Assembly: GCF_035685805.1 (NCBI RefSeq)
Contig: NZ_DASSAB010000043.1
Location: 124,001-188,000 of the forward strand
Length of the DNA: 64,000 bases
Direction: 5' to 3'
From: Dyella_A sp035685805
GTDB lineage: Bacteria; Pseudomonadota; Gammaproteobacteria; Xanthomonadales; Rhodanobacteraceae
Below, in pieces: positions 29,424 through 39,550 of the stretch. The notes below the pieces were generated by a model that had not been told where the DNA came from, did not search any database, and saw only the letters and a list, made by a program, of their open reading frames with translations. Each line of letters begins with the position of its first letter. Position 1 is the stretch's first letter. Both the position numbers and the translations under genes were made by a program.

Positions 29424-32400
29424 ATGAATGCGATCCGCGCGGACGAAAATGTTTCCCTCGCAGCAGTTGTTCTCGACGAAATAAGCAAAAAGGATTTGCC
29501 CGCCAAGCGCCTCCAGGAGGCGCAATTTTTTATCCGCGCTTTCTTCGCCCGGCTGGCCGCGGGCGACCAGTCGCTGCACACCGCTGCGGAGTGGGCAACG
29601 TTGGTGGAGGGCCTGCTGGAATTCATCGACCAGCGCCAGGTGGGCCGCGCCTCGGTGCGCGTGCTCAACCCGATGGCCGGTCACGATGGCCGCAGCGTGG
29701 TCGAGGTGGTCACCGACGACATGCCGTTCCTGGTCGACACGGTGAGCATGATCGTCTCGGCGGAACTGCAGATCCACGCCGTGATCCATCCGGTGGTGAG
29801 GGCGACGCGCGACGCGTCGGGCAAGCTGCAGGCGCTGGGCGATGAGGCCGACTCCGCCGAGTCGGTAATGCATTTAGAGGTGGACCGGCTCGCCGACGAG
29901 GCGGCCCAGGCCGCACTGAAGTCGCGCATCGAGGACGCACTGGAAGACGTGCGCGCCGCCGTGCGCGACTGGGCCGCCATGCGCGACCAGGCTCGTGCCA
30001 TCGCTGCCGACCTGCCGCAGCGCCAGCCGGCACTGGATCCGCGCGTGGCGCGCGAGGCGGGCGAGTTCCTGCGGTGGGTGGCGGAGGACAACTTCACCTT
30101 CCTCGGCTACCGCGAATACGAAGTGCGGCAAGGTCCGGATGGCGAGGTGCTGCAATCGGTGGACGGCTCGGGCCTGGGCATCCTGTCCGGCAACGAGCGC
30201 TCGGTGGCACCGCGTTCGCTCAGTTCGCTCAGTGCACGCACGGCCGTACCGGCCGGCGCCGCCGAGGCGGTGATCCTGACCAAGACCAACGCGCGCTCGC
30301 AGGTGCATCGTCCCGGGCACATGGACTACATCGGCGTGCTGCGCTTCGACGCCAGCGGCAAGCCGGTGGCCGAGCAACGGTTCCTGGGGCTGTTTTCCTC
30401 CAACGCATACATGGCCCGCCCGCAGGACGTGCCGCTGGTTCGCGAAAAGGTGGAAGCGGTGCTTACGCGCTCCGGGCTCAAGCGCGACTCCTACTCGGGC
30501 AAGTCGCTGCGGCACATCCTGGAGACGCTGCCGCGCGACGAGTTGTTCCAGTCCAACGAGGACGAGCTGTTCAACGCGGTCACCGGCATTCTCGAACTGC
30601 GCCAGCGTGCGCACACGCGCCTGTTCGTGCGGCGCGACCGTTACGGCCGGTTCTTCACCTGCATGGTGTTCGTGCCGCGCGAGCGCTTCAACACCACGGT
30701 GCGCGAGCGCATCGAGGCGCTGCTGCGCGACGCGCTGCACGGTGAGCAGGTCGACTCGGCCGTGCTGATGGGCGAGGCCGCGCTGGCGCGCCTGCACGTG
30801 GTGGTGCGTCCGCGCGTCGGCGAGCAGGTGAGCTACGACACCACCGCGCTGGAGCACGGCGTGGCGGCGATCGTGCGCAACTGGCAGGACGAGGTGCGCG
30901 ATGTGCTGGTACGCAATGTCGGCGCGCACGAGGGCGTGGTGCTGGCCAACCGCTTTGCGCGCGCACTGCCGCCGGGCTACATCGACGAGGTGACGCCGGA
31001 AGTCGCCGCCGCCGACGTGCAGGCGCTGGCAGGACTCGACAGCGAAGACGCCATCCGCATGTCGCTGTACCGGCACGCCGACGGCTCGCTGCGCTTCAAG
31101 GTGATTCACTACGGCCACCCGATTCCGCTCTCCGAAGCACTGCCGATGCTGGAGAACATGGGCGTGCGGATGCTCGCCGAGCATGTCTACACGTTGGAGA
31201 ACCAGCACCAGCCGCTGACGATCCACGACTTCGAGCTCAAGCCGAAGCAGCCGCTAACCTTCGAGCTGGCGCACGTGCGCGACCGTTTCGAACGCAGCTT
31301 CGAGGCGCTGTGGCGCGGTCAGGCCGAGAGCGACGGCTTCAACAACCTGGTGCTGTTCGCCCAGGCCGACTGGCGCCAGGTGGCGGTGCTGCGCGGTTAC
31401 TGCAAGTACCTGCAGCAGGTCGGCATCGCGTTCTCGCAGACCTACATGGAAGCCACGCTCAACCGGTACCCGGCGATCGCCGGCGTGCTGATCGAGCTGT
31501 TCTACGCCAAGTTCGACCCGCGTCGCGAGAGCCTGTCCGCCGACGAGCGCGAGCGCGCCGGCGAAGACCTGCGGCGGCAGATGGTGGCGCTGATTCCCGA
31601 AGCCACCCGCGCCGCGCATGCGGAGCTGGTCGACGGCATGGTCGCCTCGCTGGCGCAGCCGCGCGCTGCCCAGGTGCAGGTGCTGACTGACGCGCTGCGC
31701 ACGCTGCTCGACGACGTCGCGAGCCTGGACGACGAGCGCATCGTCAAGAGCTACCTGGACGTGATGGACGCCACCCTGCGCACCAGCTACTTCCAGCAGT
31801 GGAACGGGCAGGTGCGTCCTTACATCAGTTTCAAGTTCGACTCGCATCGGGTGCCGGACGCGCCCAAGCCGGTGCCTTACCGCGAGATATTCGTGTACTC
31901 GCCGCGCGTCGAGGGCGTGCATCTGCGCTTCGGCCCGGTAGCGCGCGGTGGCCTGCGCTGGTCCGACCGTCGCGAAGATTTCCGCACCGAGGTGCTGGGC
32001 CTGGTGAAGGCACAGATGGTGAAGAACACGGTGATCGTGCCGGTCGGCTCGAAGGGCGGTTTCTATGTGAAGAACCCGCCCGAGGGCGGCGACCGCGATG
32101 CGCAGCAGGCCGAGGGCATCGCCTGCTACCGGCTGTTCATCGCCGGCCTGCTTGACATCACGGACAACCTGGTCGAGGGCCAGGTGGTGCCGCCGCACGA
32201 TGTGGTGCGCCACGACCAGGACGACCCGTACCTGGTGGTCGCGGCCGACAAGGGCACGGCCACCTTCTCCGACATCGCCAATGCGATCTCCGTCGAACAT
32301 GGATTCTGGCTTGGCGACGCGTTCGCCTCCGGCGGCTCCAACGGTTACGACCACAAGGCGATGGGCATCACCGCCAAGGGGGCGTGGGAGTCGGTCAAGC

Positions 32401-34349
32401 GCCACTTCCGGGCGCTCGGGCGCGATTCGCAGACGCAGGACTTCACCTGCGTGGGCATCGGCGACATGTCCGGAGACGTGTTCGGCAACGGCATGCTGCT
32501 GTCGCGTCACATCAAGCTGGTGGCGGCGTTCGATCACCGCCACGTGTTCCTGGACCCGAGCCCGGACGTCGAGCGCTCGTTCGTGGAGCGCGAGCGGATG
32601 TTCGCCCTGCCGCGATCGAGCTGGGCCGACTACGACACCTCGCTGATATCCACCGGCGGCGGTGTCTATCCGCGCAGCGCCAAGTCGATCCCGATTTCGC
32701 CGGAGGTGCGTGCGGTGCTCGGCATCAAGGGCGACGCGACGCACCTGCCGCCGAACGAGTTGCTGAGCGCCATCCTCGAGGCGCCGGTCGACCTGCTCTG
32801 GAACGGCGGCATCGGTACCTATGTCAAGGCGGCCAGCGAGACCCACGCCGACGTCGGCGATCGCGCCAACAACGCGCTGCGCGTCAACGGCGCCGAGTTG
32901 CGTTGCAAGGTGGTGGGTGAGGGCGGCAACCTCGGCATGACCCAGAAGGGCCGTATCGAGGCGGCCCAGCACGGTGTGCTGCTCAACACCGACTTCATCG
33001 ACAACTCCGCCGGTGTGGATACCTCCGACCACGAGGTCAACATCAAGATCCTGCTCGGTGACGCCGTGCAGCGCGGCGAGCTCACCGAGGAGCAGCGCAA
33101 CCAGCAGTTGCGCGTGATGACCGACGAGGTGGGCCAGCTGGTGCTGTGGGACAACTATCGCCAGAACCAGGCAATCACGCTGATGGAGCACCAGTCGACC
33201 AAGCGACTCGGTTCGATGGCGCACTTCATCCGCACGCTGGAAGGCGAAGGCCTGCTCGATCGCCAGGTGGAAAACCTGCCGACCGACGCCGAGCTGACCG
33301 AGCGCAAGGCGCGCAGCCAGGGCCTGACCCGGCCGGAGCTGTCGGTGCTGCTGTCCTACGACAAGATCAAGCTGTTCCAGCAGCTGCTGGAGTCGGACGT
33401 GCCCGAGGACCCTTACCTGTCCAAGGAACTGGTGCGTTACTTCCCCGAGCCGCTGCACGACAAGTACGCCGAGCACATGCAGCGTCACCGCCTCAAGCGC
33501 GAGATCATCGCCACGGCGGTGACCAACTCGACCATCAACCGCATGGGCGCCACCTTCATGATGCGCATGCAGGAGGACACCGGTCAGGGGCCGGCGGCGA
33601 TCGCCAAGGCCTACACCGCGGCGCGCGAGATCCTCGACGCACGCGAATTGTGGGCACAGATCGAGGTGCTCGACAGCCAGGTGGCCGAGAGCACGCAGAT
33701 CGACGCGATCCTGCAGATCTGGAGCCTGCTGCGGCACATGACGCGCTGGCTGCTCAACCGCCCGGGCGGCACGCTGGATATCGCCGCGAATGTGGATCGC
33801 TACCAGAGCCGGGTCAGCGAACTGCGCAAGGCGCTGCCCGACGCACTGACCGACACCGGCCGCGGCGATTTCGAGTCGAGCCAGGAGAAGTGGGTCGGCC
33901 TGGGGCTGCCGGCCGAGTTGGCGGTTCGGCTGGCGCGGCTGTCCGAGCTGCGTGCAGCGCTGGACATGGTGGAAGTGGCCCAGCACAGCGGGGAGCCGGT
34001 GGCGAAGGTGGCCACGGTGTTCTACGAGCTGGGCGAGGCGCTGGACCTCGAGTGGTTGCGTGACCAGATCGAGGCGCTGCCGGTGGAGGGGCACTGGCAT
34101 GCCCAGGCACGCGGTTCGCTGCTGGACGAGCTGAACCACCAGCATCGCGCGCTGGCGCTGCAGGTGCTTTCGCTGTGCGGCGAGCGCACCGACCGCTCGC
34201 CGGTGCAGGCGTGGCTGGAGCGCGACGACGCCACGCTGAAGTACACCCGCACCATGCTGGCGGAGATCCTCACGCAGAACGCGGACTACCCGATCGCCTC
34301 GGTCGCGGTGCGTCGACTGGCCCAGCTGGCGCAGGTGCCCGCTGGCTGA
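29424..34349 (+). CDS. gdhB: NAD-specific glutamate dehydrogenase, large L-180 class
   Basis: A 1641-residue glutamate dehydrogenase of the very large NAD-dependent type, converting glutamate to 2-oxoglutarate and ammonia. The N-terminal third is the regulatory/ACT-like region. The catalytic core has ARGGLRWSDRREDFRTEV, PVGSKGGFYVKNP (catalytic Lys region near residue 875), AEGIACYRLF and the nucleotide-binding GIGDMSGDVFGNGML. A helical C-terminal domain ends the chain. Length fits the family (about 1600 residues). The start at 29424 is the ATG that begins the conserved N-terminus; no strong ribosome site precedes it. Confidence 0.9.
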   Translation: MNAIRADENVSLAAVVLDEISKKDLPAKRLQEAQFFIRAFFARLAAGDQSLHTAAEWATLVEGLLEFIDQRQVGRASVRVLNPMAGHDGRSVVEVVTDDMPFLVDTVSMIVSAELQIHAVIHPVVRATRDASGKLQALGDEADSAESVMHLEVDRLADEAAQAALKSRIEDALEDVRAAVRDWAAMRDQARAIAADLPQRQPALDPRVAREAGEFLRWVAEDNFTFLGYREYEVRQGPDGEVLQSVDGSGLGILSGNERSVAPRSLSSLSARTAVPAGAAEAVILTKTNARSQVHRPGHMDYIGVLRFDASGKPVAEQRFLGLFSSNAYMARPQDVPLVREKVEAVLTRSGLKRDSYSGKSLRHILETLPRDELFQSNEDELFNAVTGILELRQRAHTRLFVRRDRYGRFFTCMVFVPRERFNTTVRERIEALLRDALHGEQVDSAVLMGEAALARLHVVVRPRVGEQVSYDTTALEHGVAAIVRNWQDEVRDVLVRNVGAHEGVVLANRFARALPPGYIDEVTPEVAAADVQALAGLDSEDAIRMSLYRHADGSLRFKVIHYGHPIPLSEALPMLENMGVRMLAEHVYTLENQHQPLTIHDFELKPKQPLTFELAHVRDRFERSFEALWRGQAESDGFNNLVLFAQADWRQVAVLRGYCKYLQQVGIAFSQTYMEATLNRYPAIAGVLIELFYAKFDPRRESLSADERERAGEDLRRQMVALIPEATRAAHAELVDGMVASLAQPRAAQVQVLTDALRTLLDDVASLDDERIVKSYLDVMDATLRTSYFQQWNGQVRPYISFKFDSHRVPDAPKPVPYREIFVYSPRVEGVHLRFGPVARGGLRWSDRREDFRTEVLGLVKAQMVKNTVIVPVGSKGGFYVKNPPEGGDRDAQQAEGIACYRLFIAGLLDITDNLVEGQVVPPHDVVRHDQDDPYLVVAADKGTATFSDIANAISVEHGFWLGDAFASGGSNGYDHKAMGITAKGAWESVKRHFRALGRDSQTQDFTCVGIGDMSGDVFGNGMLLSRHIKLVAAFDHRHVFLDPSPDVERSFVERERMFALPRSSWADYDTSLISTGGGVYPRSAKSIPISPEVRAVLGIKGDATHLPPNELLSAILEAPVDLLWNGGIGTYVKAASETHADVGDRANNALRVNGAELRCKVVGEGGNLGMTQKGRIEAAQHGVLLNTDFIDNSAGVDTSDHEVNIKILLGDAVQRGELTEEQRNQQLRVMTDEVGQLVLWDNYRQNQAITLMEHQSTKRLGSMAHFIRTLEGEGLLDRQVENLPTDAELTERKARSQGLTRPELSVLLSYDKIKLFQQLLESDVPEDPYLSKELVRYFPEPLHDKYAEHMQRHRLKREIIATAVTNSTINRMGATFMMRMQEDTGQGPAAIAKAYTAAREILDARELWAQIEVLDSQVAESTQIDAILQIWSLLRHMTRWLLNRPGGTLDIAANVDRYQSRVSELRKALPDALTDTGRGDFESSQEKWVGLGLPAELAVRLARLSELRAALDMVEVAQHSGEPVAKVATVFYELGEALDLEWLRDQIEALPVEGHWHAQARGSLLDELNHQHRALALQVLSLCGERTDRSPVQAWLERDDATLKYTRTMLAEILTQNADYPIASVAVRRLAQLAQVPAG

Positions 34350-34392
34350 GCGCCGGCCGGATGAGTGCCGGCCAGCCGAGTGCCGGCTGGCT
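34348..34392. repeat. 15-bp tandem repeat overlapping the gdhB stop
   Basis: Three units GAGCGCCGGCCGGAT, GAGTGCCGGCCAGCC and GAGTGCCGGCTGGCT follow head to tail from the TGA, with a diverged fourth (GAGTGCACG...). Same 15-bp period as the repeat at 28877-28921 but different sequence. Confidence 0.6.
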
Positions 34393-34601
34393 GAGTGCAC
34401 GTGGTTGCACGGGCCCGCGCGTTGATCGCGCGCGGGGCCGTGTCCGGCGCCGGCGGATCGATGCGCACGCCCGTATGCCGGTCGGTGGGTGGTGCCTAGC
34501 CGTCCGTATGCGTGGCGTGCCTACCGAGCCGCGGCTGCCTTCCTCACGGCGGTCCGGCGTGCTCCTGTAAGCTCGCCGGACACTTCCAGCCGACCCAGAC
34601 C

Positions 34602-35363
34602 ATGCGCTTTGCTTTCGTTGCCAGCGACACGCCGCTCGCCCAGCAGGCCCGCCGCAAGCTCGTCGAACGCTACGGGCATACGGCACCACTCGAAGCCGAA
34701 GTGATCGTTGCGCTCGGCGGCGATGGCTTCATGCTGCGCACGCTGCACGCCCATCACGCACTGCCGGCTCCGGTGTACGGCATGAAACTGGGCCGGGTCG
34801 GATTTCTGATGAACAAGCATCGGCTGGACCAGCTGCCCGAGCGGATCGCCCGCGCCCACACGGCGACGTTGTACCCGCTGGAAATGCACACCACCGACGC
34901 CGCGGGCGAGGTATCCAGCGCCATCGCGTTCAACGAGGTGTCGCTGCTGCGCCAGAGCAACCAGGCCGCGCACCTGGAGGTGACGCTCAACCACACGGTC
35001 AAGCTCGCCAACCTGGTCTGCGACGGCATCCTGGTGGCGACGCCCGCTGGGTCGACTGCCTACAACCTGTCCGCCCATGGGCCGATCCTGCCGCTGGACG
35101 CGAACGTGCTCGCACTGACCCCGATCAGCCCGTTCCGACCCCGACGCTGGCGCGGCGCGATCCTGCCGCATCTGACCGAGGTGGGCCTGCGCACGCTCGA
35201 TCCGGGCAAGCGGCCGGTCAGCGCCACCGCCGACTTCCACGAGGTTCGAGACGTCCGTGCCGTGACCGTTCGCCAGTCGCGCGAGAATGGCGTGCGGCTG
35301 CTGTTCGATCCGGAGCACAACCTGGAGCAGCGGATCCTGGACGAGCAGTTCGCCGCCGATTGA
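34602..35363 (+). CDS. nadK: NAD kinase
   Basis: A 253-residue ATP-NAD kinase that makes NADP+ from NAD+. The GGDG motif is at residues 39-42 (VALGGDGFMLRTL). NEVSLLRQ holds the NE/D motif and ATPAGSTAYNLSAHGPILP is the substrate-binding loop. The ATG at 34602 was chosen because the protein then begins directly with MRFAFVASDT. It follows the NAD-dependent glutamate dehydrogenase and precedes a 5'-nucleotidase gene, all on plus, with gaps of 252 and 101 bp. Confidence 0.95.
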   Translation: MRFAFVASDTPLAQQARRKLVERYGHTAPLEAEVIVALGGDGFMLRTLHAHHALPAPVYGMKLGRVGFLMNKHRLDQLPERIARAHTATLYPLEMHTTDAAGEVSSAIAFNEVSLLRQSNQAAHLEVTLNHTVKLANLVCDGILVATPAGSTAYNLSAHGPILPLDANVLALTPISPFRPRRWRGAILPHLTEVGLRTLDPGKRPVSATADFHEVRDVRAVTVRQSRENGVRLLFDPEHNLEQRILDEQFAAD

Positions 35364-35464
35364 CGCGATGGATCAGACGCGCGCGGGCAGGTGTGCCTGC
35401 TCGCTCCGCTACGCATCGCGGTGCGCCTTTGCTAGATTGGCGCTCCCACGCCCCGGCGCCGCGC

Positions 35465-36394
35465 ATGACCTCTTCCGCTCCAGACGCCCACGATCCTTCG
35501 GCTGCCGGCGACAACCGGCTGGTGGTGGCGATCTCCTCGCGGGCCTTGTTCGACATGGGCGACAGCCACGCGCTGTTCGAACGCGACGGGCTGGACGCCT
35601 ATCGCAGCTTCCAGATCGACCACGAGGACGAGATCCTGCCTCCGGGTGTCGCGTTTCCGCTGGTGCAGAAGTTGCTCGGGCTCAATCGGTTGGCCGGTGA
35701 TGTACCACCGGTGGAAGTGATCCTGCTCTCGCGCAATTCCGGCGACACCGGCCTTCGCATCTTCAACGCCATCCAGCATTACGGACTGGAGATCAGTCGC
35801 GCCGCCTTTACCAGCGGAGCGCCCACCTCCGACTACATCGCGCCGTTCAAGGCCGATCTGTTCCTGTCGGCCAATGCCGAGGATGTCGGACGCGCGCTGG
35901 CCGCCGGTGTCGCCGCGGCCACCATCCTGCCCAGCACGGCGCCGCCGCGGGCCAGCGAACAGCTGCGCATCGCGTTCGACGGCGACGCGGTACTTTTTGG
36001 CGACGAGGGCGAACGGGTGTCGCGCGAAGAGGGCCTCGACGCGTTCCACCGCAACGAGCACGAACGTGCCGCCGAACCACTCTCGGTGGGGCCATTCCGC
36101 GGATTCCTGACTGCAGTGCACCGGTTGCAGGCGGCCTTTCCGGCGGAGAACTCGCCGATCCGCACCGCGCTGGTCACGGCGCGCTCCGCACCGGCACACA
36201 AGCGCGTGATACTGACCCTGCGCAAGTGGGGCGTGCGCATCGACGAGGCGCTGTTCCTCGGCGGACGCGACAAGGGGCCCTTTCTCGACGCATTCGGCGC
36301 CGACATCTTCTTCGACGATTCCCCGGCCAACGTAGAGTCTGCGCGGCGACACGTGGCGACAGGCCATGTGCCGCATGGCGTGAGCAACCGCTAG
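35465..36394 (+). CDS. 5'-nucleotidase, cytosolic NT5C1-like family
   Basis: A 309-residue member of the 5'-nucleotidase family (Pfam 5-nucleotidase, PF06189). This group removes phosphate from nucleoside monophosphates in the cytosol. Recognisable blocks are VAISSRALFDM, EVILLSRNSGDTGLRIFNAI, AFDGDAVLFGDEGE, FLTAVHRLQ, ALVTARSAPAHKR and FFDDSPANVE. The DGD and DD clusters are probable Mg ligands. The ATG at 35465 is the first start compatible with the family's N-terminus. Nucleotide preference unknown. Confidence 0.8.
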   Translation: MTSSAPDAHDPSAAGDNRLVVAISSRALFDMGDSHALFERDGLDAYRSFQIDHEDEILPPGVAFPLVQKLLGLNRLAGDVPPVEVILLSRNSGDTGLRIFNAIQHYGLEISRAAFTSGAPTSDYIAPFKADLFLSANAEDVGRALAAGVAAATILPSTAPPRASEQLRIAFDGDAVLFGDEGERVSREEGLDAFHRNEHERAAEPLSVGPFRGFLTAVHRLQAAFPAENSPIRTALVTARSAPAHKRVILTLRKWGVRIDEALFLGGRDKGPFLDAFGADIFFDDSPANVESARRHVATGHVPHGVSNR

Positions 36395-36468
36395 CGGCAT
36401 CTGGTGTAACGCGGGGATCCACCGGCCGTTTGCTTTCCCGGCGTGTGATGTGCTCCCATCGCCAGCCG

Positions 36469-37347
36469 TTACGGCACGGGGTGGCCCTGGCTGGCGGTCC
36501 AGATGTCGTACCAGTCCTGCGCATCGAGCTCGATATCCAGGGCAGCGACAGCCTCGGCCAGTCGTTCGATGCGGCCGCTTCCGGTAATCGGATACGGGCG
36601 AGACGGGTGACGCAGGATCCAGGCGTAGGCGAGCGTCGTCAGGCTGATGCCTAGGCGCGTCGCGATACCTTCCATCGTCTCGCGCACGCGTACTGCCTGG
36701 GGATCGCTGCCGGAGAAAAGGCGCCCGCCGCCCAGCGGAGACCAGATCATCGGGCGCAAGGCCAGTTGCTGGGCCTGGTCGAGCACGCCGTCGTCGAGCG
36801 CCTGCATCGCCAGCGGCGATAGTTCCACCTGATGGGTTGTCAGCGGATGATGCTGGTGGAGCAGGGCGAACTGGGCCGGCGAATGGTTGGATGCACCCCA
36901 GTGGGCTACCTTGCCTTCGCTCGTGAGCTCGCGGAAGGTCCCGGCCAAGGCTGCCGCGTCCATCAGGTAATCGGGCCGATGGATCAGCACCAGGTCGAGC
37001 TGCTCGACACCCAGGTTCGCCAACGACCGTTCGACCTGCGCGCGGAGGTAGGCGCTGGAGGTGTCGTAGTAGTTCAGTCGGTAGGCGTGTTCCGGCGAGC
37101 GCAGCCGGATGCCGCATTTGCTCACCAGCTGCATCCGGCCGCGTAGCCGGGGTGCCGCCCGCAGCGCCTCGCCGAAAAGCGCTTCAACGCGGTAATCACC
37201 GTAAATGTCCGCGTGGTCGAATGTGGATATGCCGAGTTCCAGCGTCTGTTCAATCCAGCGGACGCGGGCGGGCACGTCCAGCTGCCATTCCGCCATGCGC
37301 CACATGCCCGCAACGATGGGTGAGAGTGCAAGAGGCGTGTTGGGCAT
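36469..37347 (-). CDS. Aldo/keto reductase (YdhF-like)
   Basis: A 292-residue NADPH-type aldo/keto reductase. The likely catalytic tetrad is D44, Y49, K77 and H123 (TFDHADIYG, LVSKCG, LVLIHRPD). The cofactor-site segments near the end, ITGSGRIERL, fit the family. The pattern HRPDYLMDAA and the SNHSPAQF segment are closest to the YdhF branch. It begins 77 bp upstream of the adjacent DMT transporter stop; both are on minus. The natural substrate is unknown. Confidence 0.85.
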   Translation of the reverse strand: MPNTPLALSPIVAGMWRMAEWQLDVPARVRWIEQTLELGISTFDHADIYGDYRVEALFGEALRAAPRLRGRMQLVSKCGIRLRSPEHAYRLNYYDTSSAYLRAQVERSLANLGVEQLDLVLIHRPDYLMDAAALAGTFRELTSEGKVAHWGASNHSPAQFALLHQHHPLTTHQVELSPLAMQALDDGVLDQAQQLALRPMIWSPLGGGRLFSGSDPQAVRVRETMEGIATRLGISLTTLAYAWILRHPSRPYPITGSGRIERLAEAVAALDIELDAQDWYDIWTASQGHPVP

Positions 37348-37424
37348 GACAGCGTGCCGTGGCGAAGGACCCGTTCAGTGTGACCAGCGCCCGTCGTGGC
37401 GACAAGCGCTGCGGGCGCGCAGAT

Positions 37425-38300
37425 CTAGACCAGCTTCTGCCGCCGCCACCATGGCGTGACCTTCTCTTCGCGAACCAGGGTGAACAGGCCGGCACCGAGG
37501 ATCAGCACGATGCCGGCGAGCATCGGCCAGTCCAGCGTGTCGCCAAACAGCCAGTAGCCGAAACCGATCGCCCACAACATCTGGCTGTACTGCGTCGGCG
37601 CGATGCGATTGGCAGGTGCCAGCAGCGTGGCAAGCATCAACAACACGCCGGCGAGGCCCTGCATCAGCCCGTAGCCCAGCAGTAGCGGCCACGCGTGCAC
37701 GTCGGGCCAGACGAAGTGCGGGATCATCAGCAGGCCACCAAGCAGCAGTGGCCCCACGACTCCGGCGCCGTAGAGGCTGATGCGTTTCTCGTGCGCGCCG
37801 GCCAGGCGCATCGCCACCATGGAGACGGCGCCGGACAATCCGCAGAGGATGGCGGCGAAGTGACCCGTGCCGAGTTCCCGGAAGCCGGGGCGCAGCACCA
37901 CCATCACTCCGGCGAACCCGATCAGCACGGCAGCCCATCGGCGCCAGCCCACGTGTTCTTTCAGGAACAGCACCGAGAGCAGGGTGACGAAGATCGGCAT
38001 CAGGAAGATCAGCGCAAACGTTTCAGCCATCGGCAGCAGCGTGAACGCCACCACAGCCGAGATGTTGCAGATGCCCCCGGTCAGCGCGCGGATCCACCAC
38101 AGGCCCGGGCGATTGGCCACCACCACGTCGCGCCACCGGTCGCCGCGCCCGCGGATGAAGGGCAGGGCACACAGGCAAAGCAGCGCGCCCGCAAAGACCG
38201 CCTCGTAGGCAGGCACCGAACCGTGGAGCGACTTGACGCAGGCGTCGCTGATCGCGAAGGCGGCATAGCAGGCGAAACCGAGAATGACGCCTTTGAGCAT
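37425..38300 (-). CDS. EamA/DMT family transporter
   Basis: A 291-residue inner-membrane transporter made of ten hydrophobic helices in two EamA repeats, beginning MLKGVILGFACYAAFAISDA. The end has a short basic tail (WWRRQKLV). The DMT group exports small metabolites such as amino acids or nucleobases; the substrate is not evident. The ATG at 38300 starts at the first transmembrane helix; an upstream ATG at 38336 adds 12 residues with no support. Confidence 0.85.
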   Translation of the reverse strand: MLKGVILGFACYAAFAISDACVKSLHGSVPAYEAVFAGALLCLCALPFIRGRGDRWRDVVVANRPGLWWIRALTGGICNISAVVAFTLLPMAETFALIFLMPIFVTLLSVLFLKEHVGWRRWAAVLIGFAGVMVVLRPGFRELGTGHFAAILCGLSGAVSMVAMRLAGAHEKRISLYGAGVVGPLLLGGLLMIPHFVWPDVHAWPLLLGYGLMQGLAGVLLMLATLLAPANRIAPTQYSQMLWAIGFGYWLFGDTLDWPMLAGIVLILGAGLFTLVREEKVTPWWRRQKLV

Positions 38301-38499
38301 GGATGGAAGCGCGCCGTCGTGATGGCCGGGCCGCATTCTCCCATAGCGAGCAGCAGCATCGTGGCGCCGTCTCGAGCAGGCGCCTCGATCGAGTGCCTGC
38401 TGGCGGACCTCCGCCGGGGTTCAACCTGTCTCCAACGGTCGCCGCCGTGACCGCTGCTCGGCGGTACACCGACGGCTGGAAGGAATCCGGAGGCGCAAT

Positions 38500-38529
38500 G
38501 AAAAAGCCACCCAAGCATGCTTGAGTGGC
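38500..38529 (-). terminator. tmRNA terminator
   Basis: Read on minus: GCCACTCAAGCATGCTTGGGTGGC followed by TTTTTC, starting 6 bp past the tmRNA 3' end. Confidence 0.85.
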
Positions 38530-38534
38530 CGGAT

Positions 38535-38889
<355 letters not shown>

Positions 38890-38980
38890 GGGAAATCTGA
38901 TAGCCGAAGTAGTATATGGGGTGCGTGGCAGCCAGTTCAATGAACATGCTGCCCGTCGCACCACTGAGCTGCTTCCGGCA

Positions 38981-39466
38981 TCACGTGTTGTGCGCGCGCA
39001 TCGTCCGCTGCTTCTCGCGCTGCCAGTCGCGCTCCTTCTCGGTATCGCGCTTGTCGTGCTCCTGCTTGCCCTTGGCCACGCCAACCTCGACTTTGACCTT
39101 GTTCCCCTTCCAGTACATCGCGGTCGGCACGATCGTGTACCCCTTGCGCTCCACGGCGCCGATCAACTGGTCGATCTCGTTTCGGTGCAGAAGCAGCTTG
39201 CGGGTACGCCGGTCTTCGGCGATGACGTGGGTCGAGGCGCTGATGAGCGGCGGGATCGACGCGCCGTGCAGGAACAACTCGCCGTTGCGGATCATCGCAA
39301 AGCTCTCGCCAAAGTTGATGCGACCGGCACGCAGCGCCTTCAGCTCCCAGCCCTGCAACGCAATGCCCGCCTCGTAGCGCTGGTCGATGTGGTATTCGTG
39401 GCGCGCGCGCTTGTTCAGCGCGATCGTGCCGCCGCCCTTATTGTCCTTCTCTTTGCTTTTTGCCAT
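38981..39466 (-). CDS. smpB: SsrA-binding protein SmpB
   Basis: A 161-residue tmRNA-binding protein needed for trans-translation. Family blocks are NKRARHEYHIDQRYEAGIALQGWELKALRAGR, INFGESFAMIRNGELFLHG and YTIVPTAMYWKGNKVKVEVGVAKGKQEHDKR. The C-terminal tail is basic (KERDWQREKQRTMR). The ATG at 39466 is the first start giving the family N-terminus. It is divergent from ratA and 91 bp from the tmRNA gene. Confidence 0.97.
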   Translation of the reverse strand: MAKSKEKDNKGGGTIALNKRARHEYHIDQRYEAGIALQGWELKALRAGRINFGESFAMIRNGELFLHGASIPPLISASTHVIAEDRRTRKLLLHRNEIDQLIGAVERKGYTIVPTAMYWKGNKVKVEVGVAKGKQEHDKRDTEKERDWQREKQRTMRAHNT

Positions 39467-39550
39467 GTTCGCTAGACTTCGGGCGCTTGCCCTGTGCGGG
39501 GTCGACCGCATATCGGATCGAACCCGGAAAAGATTCTGAAAGAGGCTACC

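Noticed and set aside
31254..34400. 1048-residue open frame on minus opposite the glutamate dehydrogenase gene
   Set aside because: Same shadow composition; the plus frame is a full-length known enzyme.
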